A stretch of DNA of 64,000 nt from Caballeronia mineralivorans PML1(12). GTDB lineage: Bacteria; Pseudomonadota; Gammaproteobacteria; Burkholderiales; Burkholderiaceae. Positions 1 to 8,279 of this stretch are shown piece after piece. The translations under genes were made by a program, and so were the position numbers. Each line of letters begins with the position of its first letter. Positions within the stretch are counted from its first letter, which is position 1. The stretch is from assembly GCF_001028175.1 (NCBI RefSeq), contig NZ_AEJF01000229.1, positions 1 through 64,000 of the forward strand, read 5' to 3'. The notes beneath the pieces were generated by a model that ran no database searches, was not told the DNA's origin, and saw only the letters and a list, made by a program, of their open reading frames with translations.

Positions 1-477
1 GGTCGCTGCCGGCGTCACGGCCGTCGCCGCGCTCGTGCCCACATCCATCTGGTTCCAGACGAGGGCGACCACACCCACGAAACCGATCACAAGCCCTGCT
101 ACGCGCAGCCCGGTCAAGCGATCCTTCAGCCACAGGAACGCGACGATAGCGCCCCACAGAGGCGTGGTGGCATTGATCACCGACGTCACGCCCGCGGACA
201 GTGTGAGTTCGGCATACGCAAACAGGCAGAACGGCGCGGCCGAGTTCAGGATGCCCACAACGAAAAGTGGCCACGCATGCGTGCGCAGCGTATGAAAAGC
301 ATCGCGGGCGGACCTGCGCGTGATCAGCACGATCAGCAGGAACAACGCGCCGATGCCAACGCGCAACGCCATCAATGGCGCAACGCCAAAGTCGGTTACG
401 CCGACGCGGATAAAAAGGAACGAGCCTCCCCACAGGGCGGCGAGGATGAGCAACTGGACGATGTTTATAGGATTCAT
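1..477 (-). CDS. DMT/EamA-family membrane transporter, C-terminus cut by window edge
   Basis: Reading the minus strand from the ATG at 475-477 gives an open frame of 159 codons that runs off the left edge. It begins MNPINIVQLLILAALWGGS and continues with alternating hydrophobic segments (about five visible), the WGGSFLFIR start typical of EamA domains, and a second conserved stretch around NATTPLWGAIVAF. EamA proteins are inner-membrane drug/metabolite exporters of about 300 residues with ten segments, so roughly half is present. The gene is divergent from the C4-sugar-acid operon and its substrate cannot be told from sequence. Confidence 0.8.
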   Translation of the reverse strand, partial: MNPINIVQLLILAALWGGSFLFIRVGVTDFGVAPLMALRVGIGALFLLIVLITRRSARDAFHTLRTHAWPLFVVGILNSAAPFCLFAYAELTLSAGVTSVINATTPLWGAIVAFLWLKDRLTGLRVAGLVIGFVGVVALVWNQMDVGTSAATAVTPAAT

Positions 478-643
478 TTTTGTGGGCGTCGAGCGCAGTG
501 GAGTCGCGACGTGAAGCCATCGTAAGGGCGCAGCAGGGCTGGATGGTTCACGCTGGCGTGAAATGAAGACGTCATATGGCTATACGTATACGGCTGGATA
601 CGGCTGCCATCGTAGGCGTGCACCTTACACCGGCCAAACGAAC

Positions 644-667
644 ATTTCTCACCGTTATGTGAGAAAT
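644..667. promoter_or_regulatory. Inverted repeat, candidate operator
   Basis: Perfect 9-base arms ATTTCTCAC and GTGAGAAAT are separated by 6 bases (CGTTAT). The dyad sits about 130 bases upstream of the GntR-family gene, a plausible place for autoregulation or for control of the divergent exporter. Only the symmetry is seen; the binding protein is inferred. Confidence 0.4.
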
Positions 668-759
668 ATTACGATCGGGAAGCGTGGCAAGGGAATTGGC
701 GCTGGTATGTACCGCGTCCTCAGGGTTATCTCTAGTATCTCGAAAATCTTCAAAATTTG

Positions 760-772
760 TATGATGACCATA
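760..772. promoter_or_regulatory. Near-palindrome TATGATGACCATA, candidate GntR/FadR operator
   Basis: A 13-base sequence, symmetric except for one inner base pair, ends 23 bases before the ATG at 796. Short dyads of this form are typical of FadR-subfamily operators. It is the likeliest autoregulatory site of the downstream regulator, and bound protein would block the promoter or early transcript. Confidence 0.35.
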
Positions 773-795
773 TCACCCAACAAATCAGAGACTGC

Positions 796-1500
796 ATGTT
801 CGATAAAATTCCTGCGCAGGCTTTGAGCGACACGGTCGCGCAGCAGATTCAATTGCAGATCGAAAAGGGCAGCTTCGTGAAAACCGGCAAGCTGCCGACC
901 GAAGCTGTGCTCGCCCAGGAGTTTGGCGTGAGCCGCACGGTGATCCGCGAGGCCATATCGCGGCTGAAGAATGAAGGCATGGTCGAGCCGCGCCAGGGCA
1001 GCGGCGTGTTTATTGTCGAGCGCGCGGGTATCAGGCCGCTGCGTATCGACTACGCGCAAGCCGTCGAGCCCGGCGCGGTCGTGCAGATCCTTGCGTTGCG
1101 GCGGGCGATCGAAGCGGAAGTTGCGTCGGAAGCGGCGATGCGCCGGACCGACGAGCAGATGGATGTGATCGAAGCGAAGCTGGCGCAGATCGATGTCGCC
1201 GCCGCGCAAGGTGAGGACGGCGTGACCGAGGATGTCGAGTTTCATCGTGCGATTGCCAGTGCAACCGGCAATCCGTATTTCCTGACCACGCTTGCCTTTC
1301 TGAACCAGTATCTCGAGGCCGGCACGCTCGTTACGCGCCGCAACGAAGCGCTGCGGGAGGACTTTTCGCGGCAGGTCCGCGAGGAGCACGCCCGGATCGT
1401 AGCTGCCATTCGCGCCCGCGATCCCATGGCTGCGCGCAACGCCGCGCAGACCCACTTATACAACGCCGCTCGCCGCCTCGCGGAAGCGGGCATTTGCTGA
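796..1500 (+). CDS. FadR/GntR-family regulator of C4 acid-sugar catabolism
   Basis: 234 residues. Residues about 9-75 form a GntR winged helix (LPTEAVLAQEFGVSRTVIREAISRLKNEGMVEPRQGSG pattern), followed by an all-helical FCD ligand domain with the metal-ligand-like pattern D..FH (VEFHRAIASATGN) and a C-terminal HL. I chose the ATG at 796; an upstream in-frame TTG at 757 lies inside the candidate operator and has no ribosome site. It is the first gene of the operon, 24 bases before ltnD. By context it probably represses the pathway and is released by a tetronate or an intermediate, as proposed for LtnR-type regulators. Confidence 0.88.
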   Translation: MFDKIPAQALSDTVAQQIQLQIEKGSFVKTGKLPTEAVLAQEFGVSRTVIREAISRLKNEGMVEPRQGSGVFIVERAGIRPLRIDYAQAVEPGAVVQILALRRAIEAEVASEAAMRRTDEQMDVIEAKLAQIDVAAAQGEDGVTEDVEFHRAIASATGNPYFLTTLAFLNQYLEAGTLVTRRNEALREDFSRQVREEHARIVAAIRARDPMAARNAAQTHLYNAARRLAEAGIC

Positions 1501-1524
1501 TCAGTCAATTCGAAGGATAACGAA

Positions 1525-2427
1525 ATGTCCAGAAACGTCGGAGTAGTCGGCTTGGGTGCAATGGGCTTGGGCGTCGCGCGTTCGTTGTTGCGCGCGGGCT
1601 TCAAGGTTCATGCCTGCGACGTGCGGTCCCAGGTGCTCGAAGCGTTCGCGGCCGAGGGCGGTATTGCGTGCGCGACGCCGGCCGAGTTGGGCAGCCAGTG
1701 CGAGGTCGTGGTGACCGTTGTCGTCAATGCGGCGCAAACGGAAACCGTGCTGTTTGGTTCCGACACTCAACCCGGCGCCGTCTCCACGATGAAACCCGGC
1801 AGTGTCGTGCTGGCCTGCGCGACGGTGTCGCCTGCCTTTGCGGTCGAACTGGGCAAACGCCTGGAAGCGGCTCGGCTGCATATGCTCGATGCGCCCCTGT
1901 CCGGCGGTGCGGCGCGCGCCGCGTCCGGCGAAATGACGATGATGACGTCCGGTCCCGCATCGGCGTACGCGGCCTGCGAGGATGTGCTCGAGGCGATCGC
2001 GGGCAAGGTTTATCGGCTGGGCGAGGCTCATGGCGCGGGCTCGAAGGTGAAGATCATCAACCAGCTGCTCGCGGGCGTGCATATCGCAGCGGCGGCCGAG
2101 GCAATGGCGCTTGGCCTGCGCGAAGGCGTGGACCCGGAGGCGCTCTATGAGGTCATCACGCACAGCGCGGGCAACTCGTGGATGTTCGAGAACCGCGTGC
2201 CGCACATTCTCGCAGGGGACTACACGCCGCTGTCAGCCGTCGATATCTTCGTGAAGGATCTCGGCCTTGTACTCGATACGGCACGCACGTCGAAGTTTCC
2301 GCTGCCGTTGTCGGCGGCGGCGCACCAGATGTTCATGATGGCGTCGACGGCCGGACATGGCGGCGAAGACGACTCCGCTGTGATCAAGATTTTCCCGGGT
2401 ATCGAAGTGCCGAAGGGAGCCAAATGA
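1525..2427 (+). CDS. ltnD: L-threonate dehydrogenase
   Basis: 300 residues, the usual length. NAD-binding GLGAMG is at residues 9-14, the beta-hydroxyacid dehydrogenase substrate motif DAPLSGG starts at residue 122, and the catalytic lysine is K176 within GSKVKIIN. Members of this family oxidise the 2-hydroxyl of small hydroxy acids. Together with otnK, otnC, otnI and denD next door, the assignment as LtnD (L-threonate to 2-oxo-tetronate, NAD+) is strong. The stop overlaps the otnK start (ATGATGA), so the two are probably translationally coupled. Confidence 0.9.
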   Translation: MSRNVGVVGLGAMGLGVARSLLRAGFKVHACDVRSQVLEAFAAEGGIACATPAELGSQCEVVVTVVVNAAQTETVLFGSDTQPGAVSTMKPGSVVLACATVSPAFAVELGKRLEAARLHMLDAPLSGGAARAASGEMTMMTSGPASAYAACEDVLEAIAGKVYRLGEAHGAGSKVKIINQLLAGVHIAAAAEAMALGLREGVDPEALYEVITHSAGNSWMFENRVPHILAGDYTPLSAVDIFVKDLGLVLDTARTSKFPLPLSAAAHQMFMMASTAGHGGEDDSAVIKIFPGIEVPKGAK

Positions 2428-3701
2428 TGACGAAGGCCTTGCTAGGCTGCATCGCCGATGACTTCACCGGCGCGACCGATCTCGCCAACATGCTCGTGCG
2501 CGGCGGGATGCGCGCGGTGCAGAGCATTGGCGTGCCGGCATCGGATACGAAGATTGAAGCGGACGCGCTGATCGTCGCGTTGAAATCGCGCACCATTCCC
2601 GCAGCGGAAGCGGTTGCGCAATCGCTCGCCGCGCTTGAATGGTTGCGCGCGCAAGGCTGCCGGCAGTTCCTGTTCAAGTATTGCTCGACCTTCGATTCCA
2701 CCGATAAAGGCAACATTGGCCTGGTCGCCGATGCACTGCTCGACGCGCTCGGCGACAACTTCACCATTGCCTGTCCCGCGTTTCCCGAGAACGGCCGCAC
2801 GATTTTTCGCGGCAACCTGTTTGTGGGAGATGTGCTGCTGAACGAGTCGGGTATGCAGAACCATCCGCTCACGCCGATGACCGATCCGAACCTCGTGCGT
2901 GTGCTGCAGCGGCAGACGAAATCGAAGGTCGGGTTGATCGCTTACGACGTGATCGCCAAGGGTGCGCAAGCCGTGCATGACAAGATTACCTCGCTCCGCA
3001 ACGATGGCGTACGTTTAGCCATCGCGGATGCAGTCTCGGACGCCGATCTCTATGTGCTGGGCGAGGCGTGCTCGGATCTCAAGCTGATCACGGGCGGCTC
3101 GGGCATTGCGCTTGGCTTGCCGAATAACTTCCGCGCAGCGAACCTGTTGACCGAAGCCGGCCACGCGTCGGACCTGCCGAAGATCGACGGTAAATCGGTC
3201 GTGCTGGCGGGCAGCGCATCGAAGGCGACCAACGAACAGGTCGCGCAATGGCGGGCGACGAGACCGAGCTTTCGCATCGATCCGCTCGCGTTGTCGCGCA
3301 GCGAGCCCGTGGTCGAACAGGCCGTTGAATTCGCGTCGAAACATGCCGGTGAACCCGTGCTGATCTACGCCACGTCCACGCCGGACGAAGTCAAGGCCGT
3401 GCAGAAGGAACTGGGCGTTGAGAGAGCGGGGCATCTGGTCGAACAGGCGTTAGCATTGATTGCAAGCAGGCTTCGCGATGCGGGCGTGCGCAAGTTCGTG
3501 GTTGCGGGCGGCGAGACCTCGGGCGCGGTCGTTCAGGCGCTTGGCGTGAAGTCGCTGCGCATCGGCGCGCAGATCGATCCGGGGGTGCCGGCGACGCAGT
3601 CTATCGGCGAAGAACCGCTTGCGCTGGCATTGAAGTCGGGCAATTTCGGCACGAAGGATTTTTTCGTGAAGGCGCTGAAGTCTCTCGACGGAGCCGCTTG
3701 A
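2424..3701 (+). CDS. otnK: 3-oxo-tetronate kinase
   Basis: 425 residues of the four-carbon acid sugar kinase family (formerly DUF1537). The N-terminal half begins MMTKALLGCIADDFTGATDLAN, the signature of the family, where DDFTGATD contributes to sugar-acid binding. The C-terminal nucleotide-binding half has GGSGIALGLP, SGSASKATN-type and VVAGGETSGAVVQAL motifs. It phosphorylates 3-oxo-tetronate at O4 before decarboxylation by OtnC. The start is the ATG pair at 2424/2427 overlapping ltnD; the open frame extends upstream but only inside ltnD. Confidence 0.9.
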   Translation: MMTKALLGCIADDFTGATDLANMLVRGGMRAVQSIGVPASDTKIEADALIVALKSRTIPAAEAVAQSLAALEWLRAQGCRQFLFKYCSTFDSTDKGNIGLVADALLDALGDNFTIACPAFPENGRTIFRGNLFVGDVLLNESGMQNHPLTPMTDPNLVRVLQRQTKSKVGLIAYDVIAKGAQAVHDKITSLRNDGVRLAIADAVSDADLYVLGEACSDLKLITGGSGIALGLPNNFRAANLLTEAGHASDLPKIDGKSVVLAGSASKATNEQVAQWRATRPSFRIDPLALSRSEPVVEQAVEFASKHAGEPVLIYATSTPDEVKAVQKELGVERAGHLVEQALALIASRLRDAGVRKFVVAGGETSGAVVQALGVKSLRIGAQIDPGVPATQSIGEEPLALALKSGNFGTKDFFVKALKSLDGAA

Positions 3702-3703
3702 TC

Positions 3704-4357
3704 ATGACGACCATCGAAAGCCGCATCCGGGAAGAAATCTGCGAGACCGGCGCGAGTCTTTACGAACGGCGTTATACCGTCGGCACCGCTGGGAACATCA
3801 GTGCACGGCTCGACGACGGCTGGCTCATCACGCCGACCGATGCCTGCCTCGGACGCCTCGATCCAGCGGACATTGCCAAAGTCGATACCGAGGGTAATCA
3901 CGTGTCCGGCGGCAAGCCGTCGAAGACGCTGGCGCTGCATCGCAAGATCTATGAGAACAATAGCGAGACGCGCGGCGTCGTCCATACGCATTCCACGCAT
4001 CTGGTCGCGTTGACGCTTGCCGGTGTCTGGCGTCGCGACGACGTGCTGCCGCCAATCACGCCGTACTACGTGATGAAGGTAGGCCATGTGCCGTTGATTG
4101 CTTATCGGCGTCCGGGTGACCCTGTAGTCGCGGAACAAGTTGCGGCGCTTGCATCGAAGGTGCGCGCCGTATTGCTCGAAAGGCTCGGACCGGTCGTCTG
4201 GGAAAAATCGGTCAGCCACGCGTCGTATGCGCTGGAAGAGCTCGAGGAAACGGCTCGGCTCTGGCTCCTCGCGCGCTCGACCAACGAACCGCTTCCAGAA
4301 CCGCTCGAGGAAGCGGACATCGAGGATTTGCGCAAGACCTTCAACGTGCGCTGGTAG
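3704..4357 (+). CDS. otnC: 3-oxo-tetronate 4-phosphate decarboxylase
   Basis: 217 residues of the class II aldolase/adducin fold. It shows the phosphate-binding GTAGNISAR and ITPTDACLGRL motifs, KPSKTLALH, and the zinc-binding HTHSTH at residues 94-99. The enzyme decarboxylates 3-oxo-tetronate 4-phosphate to dihydroxyacetone phosphate and CO2, feeding glycolysis. The ATG at 3704 is taken rather than the TTG at 3698; both lie within a few bases of the otnK stop. Confidence 0.9.
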   Translation: MTTIESRIREEICETGASLYERRYTVGTAGNISARLDDGWLITPTDACLGRLDPADIAKVDTEGNHVSGGKPSKTLALHRKIYENNSETRGVVHTHSTHLVALTLAGVWRRDDVLPPITPYYVMKVGHVPLIAYRRPGDPVVAEQVAALASKVRAVLLERLGPVVWEKSVSHASYALEELEETARLWLLARSTNEPLPEPLEEADIEDLRKTFNVRW

Positions 4358-4407
4358 CGCCTTGCCTGGTCGAATCACCAACACGAAACTGCCTCCCGGA
4401 GACAAGC

Positions 4408-5745
4408 ATGACCCCTGACCAAGCGGTGCCTGGCGGCTCGCGCACGCCTGTAGCATCTGGCTACGAAATCGAAGAACTCACTCGCACCTATTCGAAGGTG
4501 TTCTGGCGCATCGTGCCGTTCCTCATGCTGTGTTATGTGGTGGCGTATCTGGATCGTGTGAACGTTGGTTTTGCGAAGCTGCAGATGTCGCAGGATCTGG
4601 GTTTCAGCGAGACCGTATTCGGCCTCGGGGCGGGCGTGTTTTTCTTCGGATACTTTTTATTCGAACTGCCAAGCAATATCCTGATGCACAAGATCGGCGC
4701 GCGGATATGGATCGCGCGGATCATGATCACCTGGGGCATTCTCTCGGCACTCTTCGTGTTCGTGAAGACACCGACGCAGTTCTACATTCTCCGTTTCCTG
4801 CTCGGTCTGGCCGAAGCGGGTTTCTATCCGGGCGTGATCCTGTACCTGACCTATTGGTTTCCATCGCATCGGCGGGCGAAGATTGTCGCCGTGTTCATGT
4901 CGGCTATTCCGGTGGCCGGGATCTTTGGTAATCCGCTGTCTGGCTGGATCATGCAGACCTTCTCGGACAGCAAGCACTTCGAAGGCTGGCAGTGGATGTT
5001 TCTGATTGAAGCGGTCCCGGCGCTGCTGATTGGCATCGCGACTATTCTTTATCTCGACAACAACATCCGCAGCGCGAAGTGGCTTAGCGAACGCGAAAAG
5101 CGCCTGCTGGAAGATGAAATCAGCGCGCAGCCACAGCATGCTGGCGACAGGACGAAACATTCGCTGCGCGCGCTTTTCGCCGATAGCCGCATGTGGTGGA
5201 TGTCGCTCATCTACTTCGCGTTCGTCACCGGGCAATACGGTCTCACGTTCTGGATGCCGACCTTCATCAAGTCAACGGGTGTGAGCGGAGCATTCAATAT
5301 CGGTTTGCTGAGCGCCATTCCGTTTCTTGTCGCGATCGTCGTGATGAACGTACTGGGACACAGCGCGGACAAACGCCGTGAGCGCCGCTGGCACCTGATC
5401 GTGCCCGCGCTTGGAGCGGCGGTCGGCTTCTCGGTGGCGGCATCGTTCGCGGGTAGTACGGCGGTATCGATCGTGGCGCTCTCGGTGGCCGCGGCTGGCG
5501 TACTGACCTGCGCGCCCTTGTTCTGGTCGCTGCCGACTGCCTTCATGTCGGGCGCCGCGGCGGCCGCCGGGATTGCGGTCATCAATTCGATCGGCAATCT
5601 GGCGGGCTTTGCGAGCCCCTACATGATCGGTTACCTGAAGGACCTGACGCACAGCACGGCGACGGGCATGTACGTGCTCGCCGGCATGCTGGTGATCGGC
5701 GCAATCGCCACGTGGCTCGTGCCGGCCAAGCTCGTGAATCGCTGA
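4408..5745 (+). CDS. MFS permease, ACS family, probable tetronate importer
   Basis: 445 residues with 12 predicted membrane segments and a long central cytoplasmic loop. The anion:cation symporter subfamily is indicated by YLDRVNVGFAKLQM in segment 1, GLAEAGFYPGVILYLTYWFP in segment 4 and the SADKRRERR-type loop. Relatives carry tartrate, phthalate and sugar acids by proton symport. Its place inside the otn operon, with an upstream GGAG ribosome site, argues for uptake of L-threonate and/or D-erythronate; the substrate is inferred. Confidence 0.85.
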   Translation: MTPDQAVPGGSRTPVASGYEIEELTRTYSKVFWRIVPFLMLCYVVAYLDRVNVGFAKLQMSQDLGFSETVFGLGAGVFFFGYFLFELPSNILMHKIGARIWIARIMITWGILSALFVFVKTPTQFYILRFLLGLAEAGFYPGVILYLTYWFPSHRRAKIVAVFMSAIPVAGIFGNPLSGWIMQTFSDSKHFEGWQWMFLIEAVPALLIGIATILYLDNNIRSAKWLSEREKRLLEDEISAQPQHAGDRTKHSLRALFADSRMWWMSLIYFAFVTGQYGLTFWMPTFIKSTGVSGAFNIGLLSAIPFLVAIVVMNVLGHSADKRRERRWHLIVPALGAAVGFSVAASFAGSTAVSIVALSVAAAGVLTCAPLFWSLPTAFMSGAAAAAGIAVINSIGNLAGFASPYMIGYLKDLTHSTATGMYVLAGMLVIGAIATWLVPAKLVNR

Positions 5746-5767
5746 ACTCATTCAAGGAGTCGATGTT

Positions 5768-6565
5768 ATGCCCCGTTTTGCCGCCAATCTCACGATGATG
5801 TACACCGAACACGCGTTCCTCGACCGCTTTGGCGCTGCAGCGAAGGACGGTTTCAAAGGCGTGGAGTTCCTGTTCCCGTATGACTTTGCCGCAACCGATA
5901 TCAAGGCTCGGCTCGACGAACACAGCCTCACGCAGGCCTTGTTCAATGCTCCGCCGGGCGACTGGGCGGCGGGTGAACGCGGGATCGCGTCGCTGCCGGG
6001 ACGCGAGGAAGAGTTCGCGCGTGCGCTCGATAAAGCGTTGGAATACACCGCCGTGCTCGGCAACAAGACCTTGCATGTGATGGCCGGTCTCATCACGCCG
6101 GAACAGTCGCGCGAAAAACATCGTGCGGTCTATCTTAAGAACCTGGAACGGGCGGCGAGCGCTGCACGTGCAGCCGGTATTACGATCGTGATCGAACCGA
6201 TCAATACGCGCGACATCCCCGGCTTTTTCCTCAACCGCCAGGACGACGCGCAGGCGATCTGCGAGGAGATTGGCGCAACGAACCTGCAGGTGCAATTCGA
6301 TTGTTACCACTGCCAGATCGTGGAGGGCGATCTCGCAGTCAAGCTCAAGCGCGACATGAAACGCCCACATGCGGGCATCGGCCATATCCAGATCGCGGGC
6401 GTGCCGGAGCGGCATGAACCGGACCTGGGCGAACTGAATTATCCGTATTTGTTCGACCTCATCGATTCGCTCGGCTACGAGGGCTGGATCGGCTGCGAAT
6501 ACAGGCCGAAAGCAGCAACATCCGACGGACTCGGCTGGATTAAACCTTATCTGCAACGTGCGTGA
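5768..6565 (+). CDS. otnI: 2-oxo-tetronate isomerase (hydroxypyruvate isomerase family)
   Basis: 265 residues of a TIM-barrel sugar isomerase. MPRFAANLTMMYTEHAFLDR, the central glutamate in IEPINTRDIPGFFL, the DCYHCQIVEGD segment and the C-terminal GCEYRPKA are characteristic of the Hyi/OtnI family, which uses two glutamates and a metal. In this operon it interconverts 2-oxo- and 3-oxo-tetronate, linking both dehydrogenases to the kinase. The stop overlaps the GTG alternative start of denD but not its preferred ATG. Confidence 0.9.
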   Translation: MPRFAANLTMMYTEHAFLDRFGAAAKDGFKGVEFLFPYDFAATDIKARLDEHSLTQALFNAPPGDWAAGERGIASLPGREEEFARALDKALEYTAVLGNKTLHVMAGLITPEQSREKHRAVYLKNLERAASAARAAGITIVIEPINTRDIPGFFLNRQDDAQAICEEIGATNLQVQFDCYHCQIVEGDLAVKLKRDMKRPHAGIGHIQIAGVPERHEPDLGELNYPYLFDLIDSLGYEGWIGCEYRPKAATSDGLGWIKPYLQRA

Positions 6566-6572
6566 GGGCACC

Positions 6573-7532
6573 ATGAAAATTCTTATTACCGGCGGTGCCG
6601 GTTTTCTCGGACAACGGCTGGCACGCCGTCTTCTCGAGCGCGGCAATTTGATGGGCAAGCCGATCACAGGGCTCACGCTGCTAGACGTCGTGCGTCCGCC
6701 GGATCTTGGTGACGAGCGCGTGCGAGCCGAGACCGGCGACATCGCGGACCGCAGTGTGCTGGAACGGTGCGTTGGTGCTGACACGCAGGCTATCTTTCAT
6801 CTTGCCGCGATCGTGAGCGGTCAGGCGGAAGCGGATTTCGACCTTGGCATGCGTATCAATCTCGATGCATCGCGGCTGCTGCTCGATGTGTGCCGCTCGC
6901 TCGGACACGCGCCGCGGGTGCTGTTCACGAGCTCGGTCGCGGTGTATGGCGGCACGCTGCCAGACGTGGTTCGCGACGATACGGCGCTGAACCCGAAGTC
7001 ATCGTATGGAACGCAGAAAGCGATCGCTGAATTGCTGCTATGCGATTACTCGCGACGCGGTTTCGTCGATGGCCGCGTGCTGCGCTTGCCCACTATCAGC
7101 GTGCGCCCGGGGCGGCCTAATGCGGCGGCGTCATCGTTTGCCAGCGGCATCATTCGCGAGCCGCTGAATGGCGAGCGCGCAGTGTGTCCGGTGAGCGGCG
7201 ATGTTCGCTTGTGGCTGTTGTCGCCGCAAAAGGCGATCGAGTCGCTGATCGCTGGTTGCGAACTCGAGCAGGAGGCGCTCGGCACATGGCCGGTGGTCAA
7301 CATGCCGGGACTCTCGGTCAGCGTGGCGGAAATGGTCGATGCATTGAAAGAAGTGGCGGGGGAAGAGGTCGCTTCGCTGATCGACTGGCAACCGGACCTG
7401 AAGATCGAAAAGATCGTGGGAAGCTGGCCGGGTGCCTGGGAGACGTCGCGAGCCGAGAAGCTGGGACTGGCGGCCGATCGTAATTTCAGCGACGTCATTC
7501 GGGCTTTCATCGCAGAAAGCAAAGCTGCTTGA
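6573..7532 (+). CDS. denD: D-erythronate dehydrogenase
   Basis: 319 residues, an extended short-chain dehydrogenase of the UDP-glucose-epimerase type. It has the Rossmann motif TGGAGFLG near the N-terminus, TSSVAVYGG as the active-site strand, and Y145xxxK149 (SSYGTQKA). DenD oxidises D-erythronate to 2-oxo-tetronate with NAD(P)+. The ATG at 6573 is used; an in-frame GTG at 6558 lies inside otnI. Having ltnD and denD in one operon means both the L-threo and D-erythro acids enter one lower pathway. Confidence 0.88.
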   Translation: MKILITGGAGFLGQRLARRLLERGNLMGKPITGLTLLDVVRPPDLGDERVRAETGDIADRSVLERCVGADTQAIFHLAAIVSGQAEADFDLGMRINLDASRLLLDVCRSLGHAPRVLFTSSVAVYGGTLPDVVRDDTALNPKSSYGTQKAIAELLLCDYSRRGFVDGRVLRLPTISVRPGRPNAAASSFASGIIREPLNGERAVCPVSGDVRLWLLSPQKAIESLIAGCELEQEALGTWPVVNMPGLSVSVAEMVDALKEVAGEEVASLIDWQPDLKIEKIVGSWPGAWETSRAEKLGLAADRNFSDVIRAFIAESKAA

Positions 7533-7545
7533 ACGATCGAGGGGG

Positions 7546-7577
7546 GCGTCTCGTTTGGCGCAGACGCTGGACGAGAC
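7546..7577. terminator. Possible terminator between the convergent denD and baeR genes
   Basis: Two alternative short dyads are present: GCGTCT with AGACGC, and GTCTCGT with ACGAGAC. They lie between convergent genes, where a shared terminator is expected, but there is no clear T-run, so support is weak. Confidence 0.3.
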
Positions 7578-7586
7578 TCTTGCCCG

Positions 7587-8279
7587 CTAAAGCTCCAGCC
7601 GATACCCCACGCCGTACACTGAAACAATCGGCTCGCTGTCCGGGCGCACGACCTGGAGCTTGCGGCGTAGATTCTTGATGTGACTGTCGATGGTTCGATC
7701 CGTCACCACGCGATGGTCATCGTAAAGCTGGTTGAGCAGGTAATCACGCGGGAAGATCCGGCCCGGCGATTTCATCAGCAACGCCAGCATGCGCAGCTCG
7801 ACCGGCGTGAGCTTCAGTTCCTCGCCGTCGAGCCGCGCGCTATGGAATTGCTGGTCCACTTCAAGGCCCGTTGCAACCGGTGCAGCGGCCACAGCCGGGG
7901 GGGCCGCGCGGCGCAGAATGGCCTTCACCCGGGCGACCACCTCGCGCGGACTGAACGGTTTGCAGACGTAGTCATCGGCGCCAATTTCAAGTCCACGCAG
8001 GCGATCCGCTTCATCCACGCGCGCGGTCAGGATGATCACCGGAAGGGTCGAAAACTGCCGCAGTTCACGGCAGATATCCACGCCATTGCGTCCCGGCAAC
8101 ATCAGGTCGAGCAGCATCAGCGAGGGTGGGGTGGTGCGAATGAATGGGATCACCTCAGCGCCGTCGCTGATCGACGTTGTTTCGAATCCCTCGACATGCA
8201 GATAGTCCGCCATCACCGCCGCCAGCTTCGGTTCATCCTCGACGATCAGGATTCGAACGCCGCGTCGCTCGGTACTCAT
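7587..8279 (-). CDS. baeR: BaeR-like OmpR-family response regulator
   Basis: 230 residues. The receiver keeps all key residues: acidic pair in VEDE, phospho-acceptor D58 in LLDLMLPG, T85 and K107 (YVCKPFSPRE). The winged-helix domain ends with the BaeR hallmark LYDDHRVVTDRTIDSHIKNLRRKL and GVGYRLEL, very close to enterobacterial BaeR, which controls envelope-stress and efflux genes. It overlaps the upstream baeS by four bases. Confidence 0.87.
   Translation of the reverse strand: MSTERRGVRILIVEDEPKLAAVMADYLHVEGFETTSISDGAEVIPFIRTTPPSLMLLDLMLPGRNGVDICRELRQFSTLPVIILTARVDEADRLRGLEIGADDYVCKPFSPREVVARVKAILRRAAPPAVAAAPVATGLEVDQQFHSARLDGEELKLTPVELRMLALLMKSPGRIFPRDYLLNQLYDDHRVVTDRTIDSHIKNLRRKLQVVRPDSEPIVSVYGVGYRLEL

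Larger units (their letters stand above)
478..795. promoter_or_regulatory. Divergent intergenic region between the EamA gene and the FadR-type regulator
   Basis: No convincing gene lies here. The region turns AT-rich from about 640 onward, contains the inverted repeat at 644-667 and the near-palindrome at 760-772, plus a 10-base palindrome TATACGTATA at 581-590. It must hold the promoters of both divergent transcripts; I could not assign -35/-10 boxes with confidence. Confidence 0.55.

Noticed and set aside
2178..2423. Extended N-terminus of otnK
   Set aside because: It lies wholly inside ltnD and lacks similarity to kinase starts; ATG 2424 gives the family start.
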